Part shown: in pieces, positions 21,489 to 31,328 of the stretch | How positions within the stretch are numbered: the stretch's first letter is position 1 | How the letters are laid out: every line of letters starts with the position of its first letter | Source: Exobasidium rhododendri | Lineage: Eukaryota; Basidiomycota; Exobasidiomycetes; Exobasidiales; Exobasidiaceae | Length of the DNA stretch: 64,000 nucleotides | Direction: 5' to 3' | Assembly: GCA_026210745.1 (NCBI GenBank) | Contig: CP110630.1 | Coordinates: 1,240,001 to 1,304,000 of the forward strand | Notes under the pieces: generated by a model | Seen by the model: only the letters and a program-made list of their open reading frames with translations | Database searches by the model: none | Told to the model about the DNA's origin: nothing | Translations under genes and position numbers: made by a program

Positions 21489-22164
21489 TCCAGTCTACAA
21501 TTTATAGCTTCTACGTCTGCTGTGCATGTGACAAGGCGACTCCTTCGATCCTCCACGACAAACTGATCTATGTGTAGCTGTAGTGTTAAGCCGAAGTACC
21601 AAGCAGACTGAGATTGCGAGACGAGAGTGTGTAATGCGCAAGCGTGTAATGAGTTTCCTAAAACACAATCGTCGACGATCACACCGCCCGAGCACGTCTA
21701 GCACTTGTAGGACCGGAGCGGATTGTGTAGATAGGTAGGTATACACACACACATATATTCTCGGACCCTGTTTTGCTCACATCATCCAGAAGTCGCGTCT
21801 CTGAAGGCTCTTTTCTCCACAGAGCAGTGCAGACAGACACGGAGAGCAGATTAGTCGATCCAACTCTATCAGACTCAACACCTCTCTAATGAGCACTTCA
21901 GGGACTGTTCATGCTTGGTCGAAGAATCTGGGCAAAAATACAATGAATCTATTCCTAAGTGATTTCAAATTGTATGTGATCTATGAAGAGTAAGACGACA
22001 AGCCAAAAGCAGGGAAAGTGGGTAGGGGGTAGAGATGTGTGAGATGCAAGGGTCAGACGACGAACACGGCGGGAGAATGAACCCACTTCCATCCCCCACG
22101 GAAGCACACGATGTCCTTGCCGAGATGTCTTCCCAGAAGAACAATTTGTCCCCTCCTTCATCAT
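21489..22164. other. Intergenic region between PAP2 start and FAD2 end
   Basis: 676 bp without a supportable gene, containing the PAP2 gene promoter and the FAD2 3' region. A short (AC)n tract lies at 21742-21754. Confidence 0.5.
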
Positions 22165-23658
22165 CTACTCTGACAATGCAATTCCAGAGTCAGAGTTGTA
22201 CTCGCTTGAGGGAGCGAGGCATGCGGCAGGTACACCGTTCGCATTTCGGTAGAAGCAGACACGGTCCGATTCCTCCACGAATTTGCAACTGTTGATGCTC
22301 TTCCACAGACTGATGAAAACATTCTCTTCCGACGATTGATAGTGCTCTCCGAGTCGTTTCTTCAGTGCTTCGGTGGCCTCCCAGGCATTGTAGTGGGGAA
22401 TCTTGGAAGAGATGTGATGGAGGACGTGTGTCTCAGCAATCCCGTGGAGGACGTATGGTCCAATGGGTCCTAACCACTTTCTGTCAACAGTGCAGAGTGC
22501 ACCACGGGGAAAAGTCCAGGCGTCGGCAGTGTAGTGGGGAATGGTGGGGTCTGTGTGTTGGAGGTACGTGATCATGACGAGCCAGTGGTTGCACCACAAG
22601 TATGCTGCACCGTAGTATCTGAAGACTTCGCCGAAACCACCTGAACTCATCGTGCCCCAGGCTGCCAATGCAGACAAGGTCAAGGCGATTCCCACATCAG
22701 ACATTATGATTTGAGATCGGTGACGAGCGTCAAAGATGATGGAGTTGGGATCAAAGTGATTTGTGCCCTTGGGAAAGTGAAGCTGACCTGAAGCATTCTT
22801 GATAAGGTACAATGGCCATCCGAGTAGTTGTTGAACGAGAAGATAGATGAAGTTGTAAAGAGGAGCATCTTCAAGAGTCTCCTGCAACCATTCACCCCAC
22901 GTCTCTTCGACGTCAGACTTGGGTTCAGGAGTAGAAGAAAGCAAGTTTTGGTTCACTCGAGCGTCGTCCTCGTCGTCACTTGCGGATGAAGCGTGGGGAG
23001 CAGGTGCAAGTGGCAATTTTCCTCGGTCAGCCCGAGTTCGAGGAACAAAGACCTCATCTCTCTTGAGGTGACCTGTACCAGCGTGATGTCGAGCATGAGA
23101 GATTCTCCAGGAATGGTATGGAACCAAAAGAGCCGAGTGCAGAACCCAACCGACGGCATTGTTGATCGTCTTGGAAGGCGAGAATGATTGATGGCCACAT
23201 TCATGAGCAATGACCCAAATACCAGTGAAGAAGAGACCTTGAGCAAAAGCGTAGATGCCCCACAGAGTGAAACGAGCCAATGAATGTTGCGTCTCGGCAG
23301 AGAGCAAAGAAGAAACTGGCGATTTTGAAAAGTTCAAGGAGCCCAATGTAGGGTCAATGAAAGAAGCAGCGTAAGCCAAAGCTGCCACGACGGCGAAATC
23401 AAGGACGACGTAGACAGATGACTTGAGGGCTGATCGTTCGAAACAATGAGCAGGAATAGCAGAGAGCAGATCTTTGATTGTAAGATCAGGAACAGTGAAT
23501 TGCTTCAACTCGTCCTTCTTGTAAGCGTGTGCCTGGCGATGAGAGTATCGAGGTGCTTCCGCGGTCTTGATGCCTGCTTTGGCTGATGCCTTAGCAGCAA
23601 CGTTGCCATTGTGACGCTGCGACGCACTCGTTACAGCGGGAGCGGCTGCGGTCGACAT
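22165..23658 (-). CDS. Delta-12 (omega-6) fatty acid desaturase
   Basis: Predicted 497 aa, one exon. The three histidine boxes of membrane acyl-lipid desaturases are at 152-156 (HECGH), 188-192 (HARHH) and 411-415 (HVLHH), with transmembrane helices before the first and between the second and third. HECGHQSFS and the region before the third box match FAD2-type delta-12 oleate desaturases, which make linoleate in the ER. A delta-15 or bifunctional delta-12/15 activity cannot be excluded by eye. The loop after box 2 (about residues 203-255) carries an acidic Ser/Asp-rich insertion. The N-terminal 35 residues are Ala/Lys-rich and soluble. Confidence 0.9.
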   Translation of the reverse strand: MSTAAAPAVTSASQRHNGNVAAKASAKAGIKTAEAPRYSHRQAHAYKKDELKQFTVPDLTIKDLLSAIPAHCFERSALKSSVYVVLDFAVVAALAYAASFIDPTLGSLNFSKSPVSSLLSAETQHSLARFTLWGIYAFAQGLFFTGIWVIAHECGHQSFSPSKTINNAVGWVLHSALLVPYHSWRISHARHHAGTGHLKRDEVFVPRTRADRGKLPLAPAPHASSASDDEDDARVNQNLLSSTPEPKSDVEETWGEWLQETLEDAPLYNFIYLLVQQLLGWPLYLIKNASGQLHFPKGTNHFDPNSIIFDARHRSQIIMSDVGIALTLSALAAWGTMSSGGFGEVFRYYGAAYLWCNHWLVMITYLQHTDPTIPHYTADAWTFPRGALCTVDRKWLGPIGPYVLHGIAETHVLHHISSKIPHYNAWEATEALKKRLGEHYQSSEENVFISLWKSINSCKFVEESDRVCFYRNANGVPAACLAPSSEYNSDSGIALSE

Positions 23659-24077
23659 TGTTGAACAGTTGAAGAGGTGGGCAAGGGAGTAGTCGCCTCT
23701 TGGGGATAGTTATGGAGGAAGAGGAGAAGACGGAGAGTCAGAGAAAGAGGAGGGGTATACTATGATTGTGACCACCTTTTGAGAATTTCTGCAACGTTGG
23801 CCCTGGTCCTTAATTTGTGAGCTCGCTTGGCCTGCCGTACAGGAATTTCGCATTCAAAATCTGTTCGCCACCCCCCTTCAGTTTGTAATCAAAAAGGTCT
23901 ATTTTAGATTTCAGACGTCGCGCTGCCCCAACCCGGGCAGGAATGGCACTGTTCAGCGTTGAGGTTTCAAAAATTCTCCTTGGGTGTTGTGTCGAGAAGT
24001 AGCCACGAGTGTAGAGAACCAAGCGCGGCATTCCAAAGTTTCACGGGCGGGTTTGAATACGATATATTAAAGCACTA
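23659..24077. other. FAD2 promoter region
   Basis: 419 bp between the FAD2 start codon and the second MITE. No gene. The small antisense frame at 23810-24031 has no recognisable protein features. Confidence 0.5.
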
Positions 24078-24456
24078 CAGTAGAACTTCTCTAAATCGAT
24101 ACCCTCAAAATGCATAAATTCCCATATCCGATTCAAATCAGGCCAAACTAAATTGGGACCTAGTGTTTTATCGGAAAATCCCCATTTCTGTTAATCGATG
24201 AGATTTGAAATTATCCTACTAGTGATTATCGACTATGGGGATTTACACGTGGTAGTATTCTGTATTTGAACTCAAAATTGTATTGCGTCATTCTTGTATT
24301 CCAACTTCTCTTAGTCGTCTTTTCAGTGATCAGAATAGTAAAATCTGGTTAGGGTTAGGGTTAGAGATAGGGTTAGCGAACTCCCATACTGCATAATCCC
24401 CATAACTGATAGAAATCGCTCGGGCCCGCGCGTATCGATTTAGAGAAGTTCTACTG
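24078..24456. mobile_element. Pogo/Tc1-like MITE, copy 2 (379 bp)
   Basis: A 379-bp element with 25-bp perfect terminal inverted repeats beginning CAGTAGAACTTCTCTAAATC, flanked by TA at 24076-24077 and 24457-24458. It has no coding capacity. It is homologous at both ends and in the middle to the copy at 10622-11071 but differs in the TIR interior (ACTTCTC against ACCCCTC). It contains a telomere-like TTAGGG tract that copy 1 lacks. It lies between the FAD2 promoter and the 3' end of the MTF2-like gene. Confidence 0.85.
24346..24376 (+). repeat. Interstitial telomere-like TTAGGG tract inside the MITE
   Basis: About five units of TTAGGG-type repeat, three exact or nearly so followed by one degenerate and one more unit, in an otherwise AT-rich element. 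TTAGGG is the telomere repeat of most basidiomycetes. Confidence 0.8.
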
Positions 24457-24795
24457 TATGTGGAATTTAGTAAAAATGCTGTATTAGAGTACAGATGATT
24501 GACGGGAAGTCGAAGGAAGGGCTTTGAAGATAGAAGAGGGGTGCGTGCGTCTAGATAGAAAGATAGTTTCGTTAGGATGAAAGATATTTAGAGAGGAAAT
24601 CCTCCTGATGAGAGACGTGCAAATCCCTCCACTGACCAAATGCGTGGAGGATCTCGATAGATCACCGTGAAAGAAGCGCGTGAATTGAGAGAGGTGTGAG
24701 GAGGGGTAAGAAGTGGGGTTGAAGAGAAGTGATCGAGGATGTCCATTCCGGCAAGGCTCTGGGGAGACACGAGAGGTTGCGCAGATGAAAGTGTC
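24457..24795. other. Intergenic region downstream of the MTF2-like gene
   Basis: 339 bp between MITE copy 2 and the stop codon of the MTF2-like gene. It presumably holds that gene's 3' untranslated region. No ORF or RNA gene is supportable. Confidence 0.5.
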
Positions 24796-26472
24796 CTACA
24801 AATAAGTGTAGACTTTCGGCGGGGACCTGCTAGGCCTCTTGAAGGATTTGGATTGTATCATGTTATTCATCTCATTGACCATTCTCAGTTGATTGGTGTA
24901 TGCTCCTGAATTTCGAGCGGTTGGCGAGATAGCCGAACCTTCGACTACGTGTCGGCGTACTTCGTTCTTGATCGTTTTCTTCAGCACCGCTCGGACATCC
25001 TCCTCGTCCGTTCTTCTAGACTCTTTGTGGAAACTGTTCGAATGATTGGCCTCCAAGGCATCAGTAAGGTTGTCCGTGTTTCCCAAGATACCGGTCGCTT
25101 TGGCTTCTTGCATCGTATCTCTAGCACCTTGCAAGTCTCGAAGTACCATCCATCGAGTCTGAAGAGCTTGAGCATACAGTCTGGGCGTACACCCCAAAAC
25201 AAAAGAGTTCGGCCCAAGGTCCTTTGCAATACGAAGGATTGAAAGTGCGCTTTGGGGAGACTTGAATCGTTCTCGCAACTGACTCATCAAGATACTGAGA
25301 ACGGGGGCATAGTAGATTGTCGACAGACCGAAGCGAGGGCCAGCGATCTCTTCCAATTTTGCCATAGAAGTCTGCGAATGCTGTGATTGCTCGTGTTGTC
25401 CGAAGCTGAGATCTTGACTGCTCTCAGTCACATCGCTTTCCTTGGCGGATCTCTTCAAGTCCTCGATACTATCATCGCTCTTCTTTTGACTTGACAAACT
25501 TTCAGCAGGTATTTGTGGCGTAGCAAGCGTGTCTATGTCACTGTTCTCTTGCGCTTCCATTTCGCGGATCACTTCTTGCTCCAATTCTTCCTCTTCGCGT
25601 TTGGCGATAGCTTCCAGCTGTAATTCTCGATCTTCTCCCCAAACATTCTTAGCAGCCCATTGCCATGTCTCAGCAACGGTCTGACAAGCAACAATCTCTT
25701 CTCTAGCTCGATCGATATTTGCTTCAACTTCGCCCTCGTTGACATCCTCTGTCGCGATACCTTCCGTGAGAAGAGATGCTAGTCCTCTTCTTTTCTGCTC
25801 CGCCCTTTTCTTGTAAGGCTTCAACTTCTTCATCGTTTTTTCGCGAAAAGAAGCCAATCCTTCATTGCTTGCATTTTCCAGTGTACTTCCGAATAAGCCA
25901 TCATCGATTAATGTCTCCTCTAGTCCGCTCGTCGCTCCATCTTCGTTAAAGATGGCGTTGAAGACGTCTTCGAATGTCCTCAACTCGTTCGGCGTCATCG
26001 TGCCCGACCAGCCTGCCTTTCTCTGTTCCCGATGATCTTCACCAAGTGTCCTGCGAGAGGATCTAAAGAAAGAAGCTGAAGGGTCTCCCCCATCACCTCT
26101 ATGAGGTCGAAACAACTTCCCAGACTTTCCATCTCCATCCCAATCTTGATTTAGCTGTGAAGTATATTTCTCACTATCAAACATACCTCCGAGGACCTCT
26201 CTCGAGACTATCCGATTTTGGCTTGAGCCTGAGATGGACTGAGACCGGCGCGAGGCGATGTATGGTGCAGCATTGGTGCGCTCAAAAGCATCGGGACTGT
26301 CGAAAATTTCATCCAAAGCAGACCTGCTTTCCGACGCACTCTGCCCATCATTTTCCTCATTGCTTCTCCGACTCGAATGGGTAATCCTCCTTGCCGACAA
26401 GGGGACAGACGTGCTATGCTCCACAGAAGCTATTAGTCCCCTTGCTGCCCATCTCATCGCCCTTTGCTGCAT
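24796..26472 (-). CDS. Mitochondrial MTF2/NAM1-like RNA-processing factor
   Basis: Predicted 558 aa, one exon. The frame stays open upstream to a TTG, but the first ATG is 26472, giving MQQRAMRWAARGLIASVEHS, a convincing mitochondrial presequence. The N-terminal two-thirds are Ser/Glu-rich with predicted coiled coil (about 230-330). Around residues 385-480 lies the conserved block (YYAPVLSILMSQLRERF, then VLGCTPRLYAQALQTRW and DLQGARDTMQEA) matching the Mtf2 C-terminal domain. In yeast this factor couples mitochondrial RNA polymerase to RNA processing and translation. The gene is divergent from the mitoribosomal uS9 gene, with starts 202 bp apart. Confidence 0.72.
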   Translation of the reverse strand: MQQRAMRWAARGLIASVEHSTSVPLSARRITHSSRRSNEENDGQSASESRSALDEIFDSPDAFERTNAAPYIASRRSQSISGSSQNRIVSREVLGGMFDSEKYTSQLNQDWDGDGKSGKLFRPHRGDGGDPSASFFRSSRRTLGEDHREQRKAGWSGTMTPNELRTFEDVFNAIFNEDGATSGLEETLIDDGLFGSTLENASNEGLASFREKTMKKLKPYKKRAEQKRRGLASLLTEGIATEDVNEGEVEANIDRAREEIVACQTVAETWQWAAKNVWGEDRELQLEAIAKREEEELEQEVIREMEAQENSDIDTLATPQIPAESLSSQKKSDDSIEDLKRSAKESDVTESSQDLSFGQHEQSQHSQTSMAKLEEIAGPRFGLSTIYYAPVLSILMSQLRERFKSPQSALSILRIAKDLGPNSFVLGCTPRLYAQALQTRWMVLRDLQGARDTMQEAKATGILGNTDNLTDALEANHSNSFHKESRRTDEEDVRAVLKKTIKNEVRRHVVEGSAISPTARNSGAYTNQLRMVNEMNNMIQSKSFKRPSRSPPKVYTYL

Positions 26473-26674
26473 TTGATTGATTGTGACACCCTTCTTGCCT
26501 GTAGGGTTGAGAAGGGTGCCAAATGATTCGGATGGACCCAGTCCCAAGAAAAAGTTTAGAGGAAAGACCTCTCAAAAAGTGTCACGCGCGGTTTTGGACG
26601 TAAGTACAATGAAGACCAAGTTGCTCTTCTTCCTCTTCTCCCTTACATTTGGAGCACCAAAAAGACTGGCAAGG
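26473..26674. promoter_or_regulatory. Shared 202-bp promoter of MTF2-like and uS9m
   Basis: Two nuclear genes for mitochondrial gene expression are transcribed away from this interval. A GTAAGTAC...CAAAAAG stretch at about 26599-26664 could be a 5'-leader intron of uS9m. Sharing of control elements is an inference. Confidence 0.5.
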
Positions 26675-27846
26675 ATGTCTTTTGTGCGAGCGGCTTCTTC
26701 TCGCTACCGACAGTCTATCGTATGCCAGAAGAGACCAGCAGGCCAGGTAGCTTTCGCTAGCACTAGCAGCCAGTCCATTGCACCATCTGCGCCTCGCTTC
26801 CCACCGCGACAAGTTCAAGAAGAATACCTTCCCACTCGAGTAAAGCCAATCCCAACATCCTACTATACCGCAAGGCCAACATACATCGACTCGCTCATAC
26901 TACTCGAGGATCTGGCCCGTCGAACAAAGCGAGCGCTACAGCAAGCACATATCCCAGTCGTTGTTGTTGCTGACAACACGACCAAGCGGGCCTCCAATTA
27001 CTGGCTCAAATTGCAAGATTTATCGACTAGATTGGGTGTGCCTCTCAAATCAAGCCAGTACAGACATATCGTCGCAAGACTTGTTGTGCTCTCTCGCTAT
27101 CTTCCATCGGTCACCGAACACTTTCTGGAAGGGCAAGCTGGACCCGCAAATAGAACTCTTGCTATAAGTATCGAGGAGACTCTCCGTAACTTCTCCAGAA
27201 ACCTGGGCAAAATCGAAGGAGAAGAAGGCAGCAAAGCTTCGGCAACTGATCAATTTTACTCCGCAACTACTCACATGGACTCACTCGGAAGAGCGTATGC
27301 TCGAGGAAGAAGAAAGGAGAGTAGCGCTCGGGTATGGGTAGTGCCCAAGCAAGTCGATGACAAGACGGAAGCAAGCTCACTATTATCACAATCCATACTC
27401 ATCAATCTTCAGTCTCTGCCTCAGACCTTCACTAGAGTGGATCATCGGGAGGCTGTTCTGTATCCTCTTCGCTTGACAGGCTTGCTTGGTGTTGTCAACG
27501 TGTTCGCTCTGGTACAAGGAGGTGGACCGACTGGACAGTCCGGAGCCATTGCTCACGGGATTGCTCGAGCTATCGTGACACACTTTGATCACCAAGCGAA
27601 GGAGGCCGAGGAGAAAGAAGCCGAAGAGGCCAAAGAATTACGCTCAAAGGCTGTCGCTATACGAGACATTCTTGCCAAGGGTGAGTTCTGCCCCCCTTCA
27701 AAGGTAGTTGGTCATGTCTCTTTCTGATGTTCTAGTCTCTCTCTTTCCGTTTAGATGGTGTCCTTATTCGAGACACTCGAATGGTCGAGCGAAAGAAGAC
27801 TGGTCTAGCAAAGGCACGAAAGGCCTACACCTGGGTCAAGAGATGA
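26675..27846 (+). CDS. MRPS9: Mitochondrial ribosomal protein uS9m
   Basis: Predicted 365 aa in two exons (26675-27680, 27755-27846), intron phase 1. The open frame extends further 5', but [20 protein letters not shown] at 26675 is a good presequence, and an upstream ATG at 26609 lies in a candidate leader intron. The C-terminal third is the uS9 fold: [39 protein letters not shown], and the tail [25 protein letters not shown] whose basic end reaches the ribosomal P site. The last residues read KR. An N-terminal extension of about 240 residues is normal for fungal mitochondrial uS9. It converges with SUS1. Confidence 0.93.
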
Positions 27847-28010
27847 TCCCCCTTCTGTATCTTCTTTACCCTTTTCTGTGTGACTGCATGGCAATGATTT
27901 TACACGATAAGTAATACATGATCTTGGCTGATCGGGAGCATTGTAAAAGAGTTCTTTGAAATGCCTTGGGAAGTAGGTGATTGAAGTTGGGCGTATTTTC
28001 AATTTGTGTC

Positions 28011-28471
28011 TTAGGCATCTTCCACATTTCGCGAGACAAAATCGTGAAGCATGGCGGTGACTTGTACTCGAACTTGAGGTGGAATAGATTCTTTGAAGGA
28101 AAGCGTCAGGTGGAGATGGTCAACTGTCAGCGTACTATCAAGATATCCTTTCAAAGGACTCTTTTCTCTCACTCTGAGCATAAGGTCCAAGCTCGTCCAT
28201 CAAATCGTTCAAGTTCAATGGCCTTTGTAATGAAGCTTGTGCTTTCAAGAGGCGTTGGAGCATGAAAGAGCTGAATTGGTGAGCCACTGTCAAAAATTGA
28301 AGCCCGCGAGAAATGCTCACCATTGGCATGATCCCGAAGATTCGCAGTCCAACCGCTCTCATCCAAAGAGGCCCGCAACGAGGACATGATTCGATGCCAC
28401 TCTCCTGTCTGTACCAGACGCTCGTGAAGCGCCGCATGTAGCTCATCAGTCTGAGGTTGTGTCGAGCCCAT
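28011..28471 (-). CDS. SUS1: SUS1/ENY2, subunit of SAGA DUB module and TREX-2
   Basis: Predicted 99 aa in three exons (28321-28471, 28173-28241, 28011-28090). The joined protein is a small all-helical one: LHAALHERLVQTGEWHRIMS, then SLRASLDESGWTANLRDHA, NLNDLMDELGPYAQ and a final helix from IPPQVRVQVTAMLHDFV. The pattern of two helices with ESGW and a later PYA matches Sus1/ENY2 (about 96 aa). It bridges the histone H2B deubiquitination module of SAGA and the mRNA-export complex TREX-2. The last acceptor has in-frame alternatives (a proximal AG would insert 11 residues); I chose the one giving family spacing. It is divergent from SAS10. Confidence 0.8.
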
Positions 28472-28773
28472 CTTGTCTCATCTATCTGGTGAAGTCAGAA
28501 CCGCACAGTATACCGCACCTCCGGCTTGTATGGGGCCTATTGAACCAGGTATTCGTACGCGGTCATCTAAAACTGTGGGCGATCTCCATCGTGGGGGAGT
28601 CTGATCATATCAAACATACATCACGTGTCACCCAAAAAAGTTCAGCTTCGAAGGATTTCGTGCCAAAATTGCACCCATGCTGTTGCTAGTGCGTGCCACT
28701 CACCCTTTGGCAGTAGATTTCATCTGCACGTATAGTGGTCAGAAAAGCCTCCATCGAGTAGAAGGGCCTCGTC
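28472..28773. promoter_or_regulatory. Shared divergent promoter of SUS1 and SAS10
   Basis: 302 bp between divergent starts, with CACGTG at 28622-28627, 151 bp from the SUS1 ATG and 147 bp from the SAS10 ATG, so at the centre. Confidence 0.5.
28622..28627. promoter_or_regulatory. CACGTG E-box between SUS1 and SAS10
   Basis: Exact CACGTG at the midpoint of the divergent promoter, within the extended palindrome TCACGTGTCA. Binding by a bHLH factor is inferred. Confidence 0.45.
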
Positions 28774-31054
28774 ATGCCTCGCAAAGGAGCAGAGAAGACT
28801 GCTTCAAAATCAAGTGGAAGTCTGAAAAGATGGAATACGTACGACGAGATTCCTGAGAACGAGCAAGACACCTTTCACCGACAGCAAGACAAGATCGTCT
28901 TTGGAGACAGTCAAGTTGAGACTAATGAAGATGAAGAAGAGTATGGTGAGTCATGATGGCGCAGCAATTTTCCTGCTCTTACCAATACTAATCGTCTAAC
29001 ATGTTGCGACCGTCTCAGGTGCACTCGCGAGTGGGAGAGGGATTTTAGACATTGATGAGGAGAGTGCAGAGAGTGATGTCGAGGACTCCGACGCTGAAGA
29101 AGATGAAGATGAAGAAGAAGAAGAAGATGATGATGGAGAAGACGAATTCGGCGATAGAGAAGAAGGCAGGCTGGCATTGTCAAAGCAGGCTTCATCTCAA
29201 AAGAAGGCACCAGCTTACTACAGTGATGACGAAGATGACGATGAAGAAGAAGCTGATGAAGCTCCGACGGGAGGATGGGGTCCCAACAAGCAATCCTACT
29301 ATAGTACTAATAATTTGGACGACCTGTCATCCGATTCAGAAATGGACGAAGAGGAGAGAAGGGAAATGGAAGTAAGAGAAGTCAAGAAACTACAAGGCAA
29401 GAGTAGGCAAGGTTTGATAGACGGCGACTTTGGATTGAGTCAGGATATGTTGAAATTCGAGGCAAGCGCAGCAGCTCGAGAAGCCAGAAAGAAAGAACTA
29501 GACATGGATTCATTGGCGAAAACTCCAACTAGTACTGCGGAAGCGCTCGATATTGCAAGTTTGAACCCTCTTCAGCGTGCGGAGCTGCTCTCTAGCATGC
29601 AGAAAGCTACTCCAGAGACGTTGGCGATGATTGGTGAATATGGCGACATTGTAGAGGATATAGACATTGTCAGCAATCGACTTAAGGACCTCACTGAGAA
29701 AGATACGAACCAAAGTATCCTTGGGCTGTGCTGCTTGCATCATCAGACACTTCTGACCTACGCCGCCAATCTGTCTTTTTACTTTTACTTGCGAGCCACT
29801 CCTTCGTATGCCCAGAATCCTGCAAAGCTGACGTCACATAAAGTCATCGAACGATTACTGAAGCTCAAGACCGGATTACAACTGCTAGACAATTTTGGAT
29901 TTGCAGCAGATGGAGAGACCTCTGACAACAGTGATTCGATGAACGGCGATATGGACGAAGAAAATCGAGCCCCTGAAGCTAGCTTCCTGTTTAACGCTCC
30001 TCTTGTTGGTGGAGAAGACGATGATGAGTACAGCGACTCGATTGGTTCATTGGAGGACGATGAATTGATGCAACTCGACCATGAAGAAAGGAGTAGCAAG
30101 ATCGGTAAGAAGAAGGTGACGGTGCAACCCAAAGCACCGCGAGATCCGCCTCAGACGAGTAGAACAGGAAAGAAGACAAAGGGTGAAAAGGAGAAGAAAA
30201 GGAAGGAAAGTAAGGATGATGTCGTCGCTGCACCGTTGGCTCACCTTGCCGACCTGGGCGAGGACGACGATAGCTTGGGAGCAGCTATAAAGAAGCGCAA
30301 GAAAGGTTTAGTAAGTACATCTACTCCGTCGACGGACGTTGAAGCATACAAGGCCTTTGGAGAGGAGACTCGACTCAGTGCATCTGATTCTGCCGACAAG
30401 GAAGCTAAGCGAAGATCCTTGAAGTTCTACACTGGTCAGATTGATGCGAAAGACGCCAGGAAAGCGGGAGGAAGTGGACTGGGAGGTGATTCCGACATTC
30501 CGTATCGTGATCGTGAACGTAGTAGGGTCGCTGTTGCCAATGCGAATGCCAGAAAGGCGATTGGAGTCAATGGTCAAGGTCTCAATGATAAGCTGGACGG
30601 CGACGAGTGGGGCGAAAACGACAGCAGAGATTGGCGAGATGTCATGGATGTGGAAAAGCCTGGCAAGGGCTTAGACGATCAAGGAGACGACGACGGAATG
30701 GACTACTACGACTTGGTAGCAAGTGGCAAAAAGTCGGCAAAGAGAGCTAAGAAGCAAGAGTACGACGATGACCGAGCTTCGCAGAGAGTCGCCCCGGACA
30801 ACGACGACCTGGAAGATGGAGAGCACCGAAGCATCAATCGGGCCATCGAGAAGAATCGAGGCCTGACGCCCAGGAGACCCAAGACCGTTCGAAACCCCCG
30901 AGTCAAGAAAAGATTGCGGTATGAAAAGGCAAAGAAACAACTGTCCAGTAGAGGGCCAGTGTACAAGGGTGGCCAGGGTGCTTTGGAAGGTGGCTATTTG
31001 GGTGAAAAGAGTGGTATAAACAGTCACGTCGTCAAGAGTCGTCAATTTGCATGA
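28774..31054 (+). CDS. SAS10: SAS10/UTP3, SSU processome protein
   Basis: Predicted 735 aa in two exons (28774-28945, 29019-31054); the intron has a near-consensus branch site TACTAATCG. The N-terminal 170 residues are strongly acidic. A Sas10/Utp3 (C1D-like) helical domain lies at about 265-350 (IVEDIDIVSNRLKDL ... LSFYFYLRA). The C-terminal Sas10 domain is at about 655-735, including TPRRPKTVRNPRVKKRLRYEKAKKQL and ending KSGINSHVVKSRQFA. This nucleolar protein is part of the U3 snoRNP/SSU processome for 18S rRNA maturation and also affects silencing in yeast. Length fits the family. Confidence 0.93.
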
Positions 31055-31328
31055 TTGTTTCTCGGTCGAGATCTGTCCCAGGTCGTCATTAGAAGTGCTT
31101 GGACAGAATGGGAAATCGTTTCTCTTCTGCACAATAAATCCCCTCTTCGCATCGTTGCATCGTCACGACCCAGCAGTGCACTACGGTGGGAATCCTAAAG
31201 TCATTAGCAGCAAATGTAAAAGTACAGTAGATGGGGAGAAGTCATGTATGACAAGTGAAAGGTGTGAGACGAATGAAGGTGATGGGGGAGGAGGGATGTG
31301 GGGGGGATAAATTAATGCACTGCCTCGC

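Noticed and set aside
26477-26674. N-terminal extension of uS9m beginning at 26477
   Set aside because: It would overlap the divergent gene's leader, lacks an early good ATG and precedes a GTAAGT leader-intron-like stretch; the presequence at 26675 is better.
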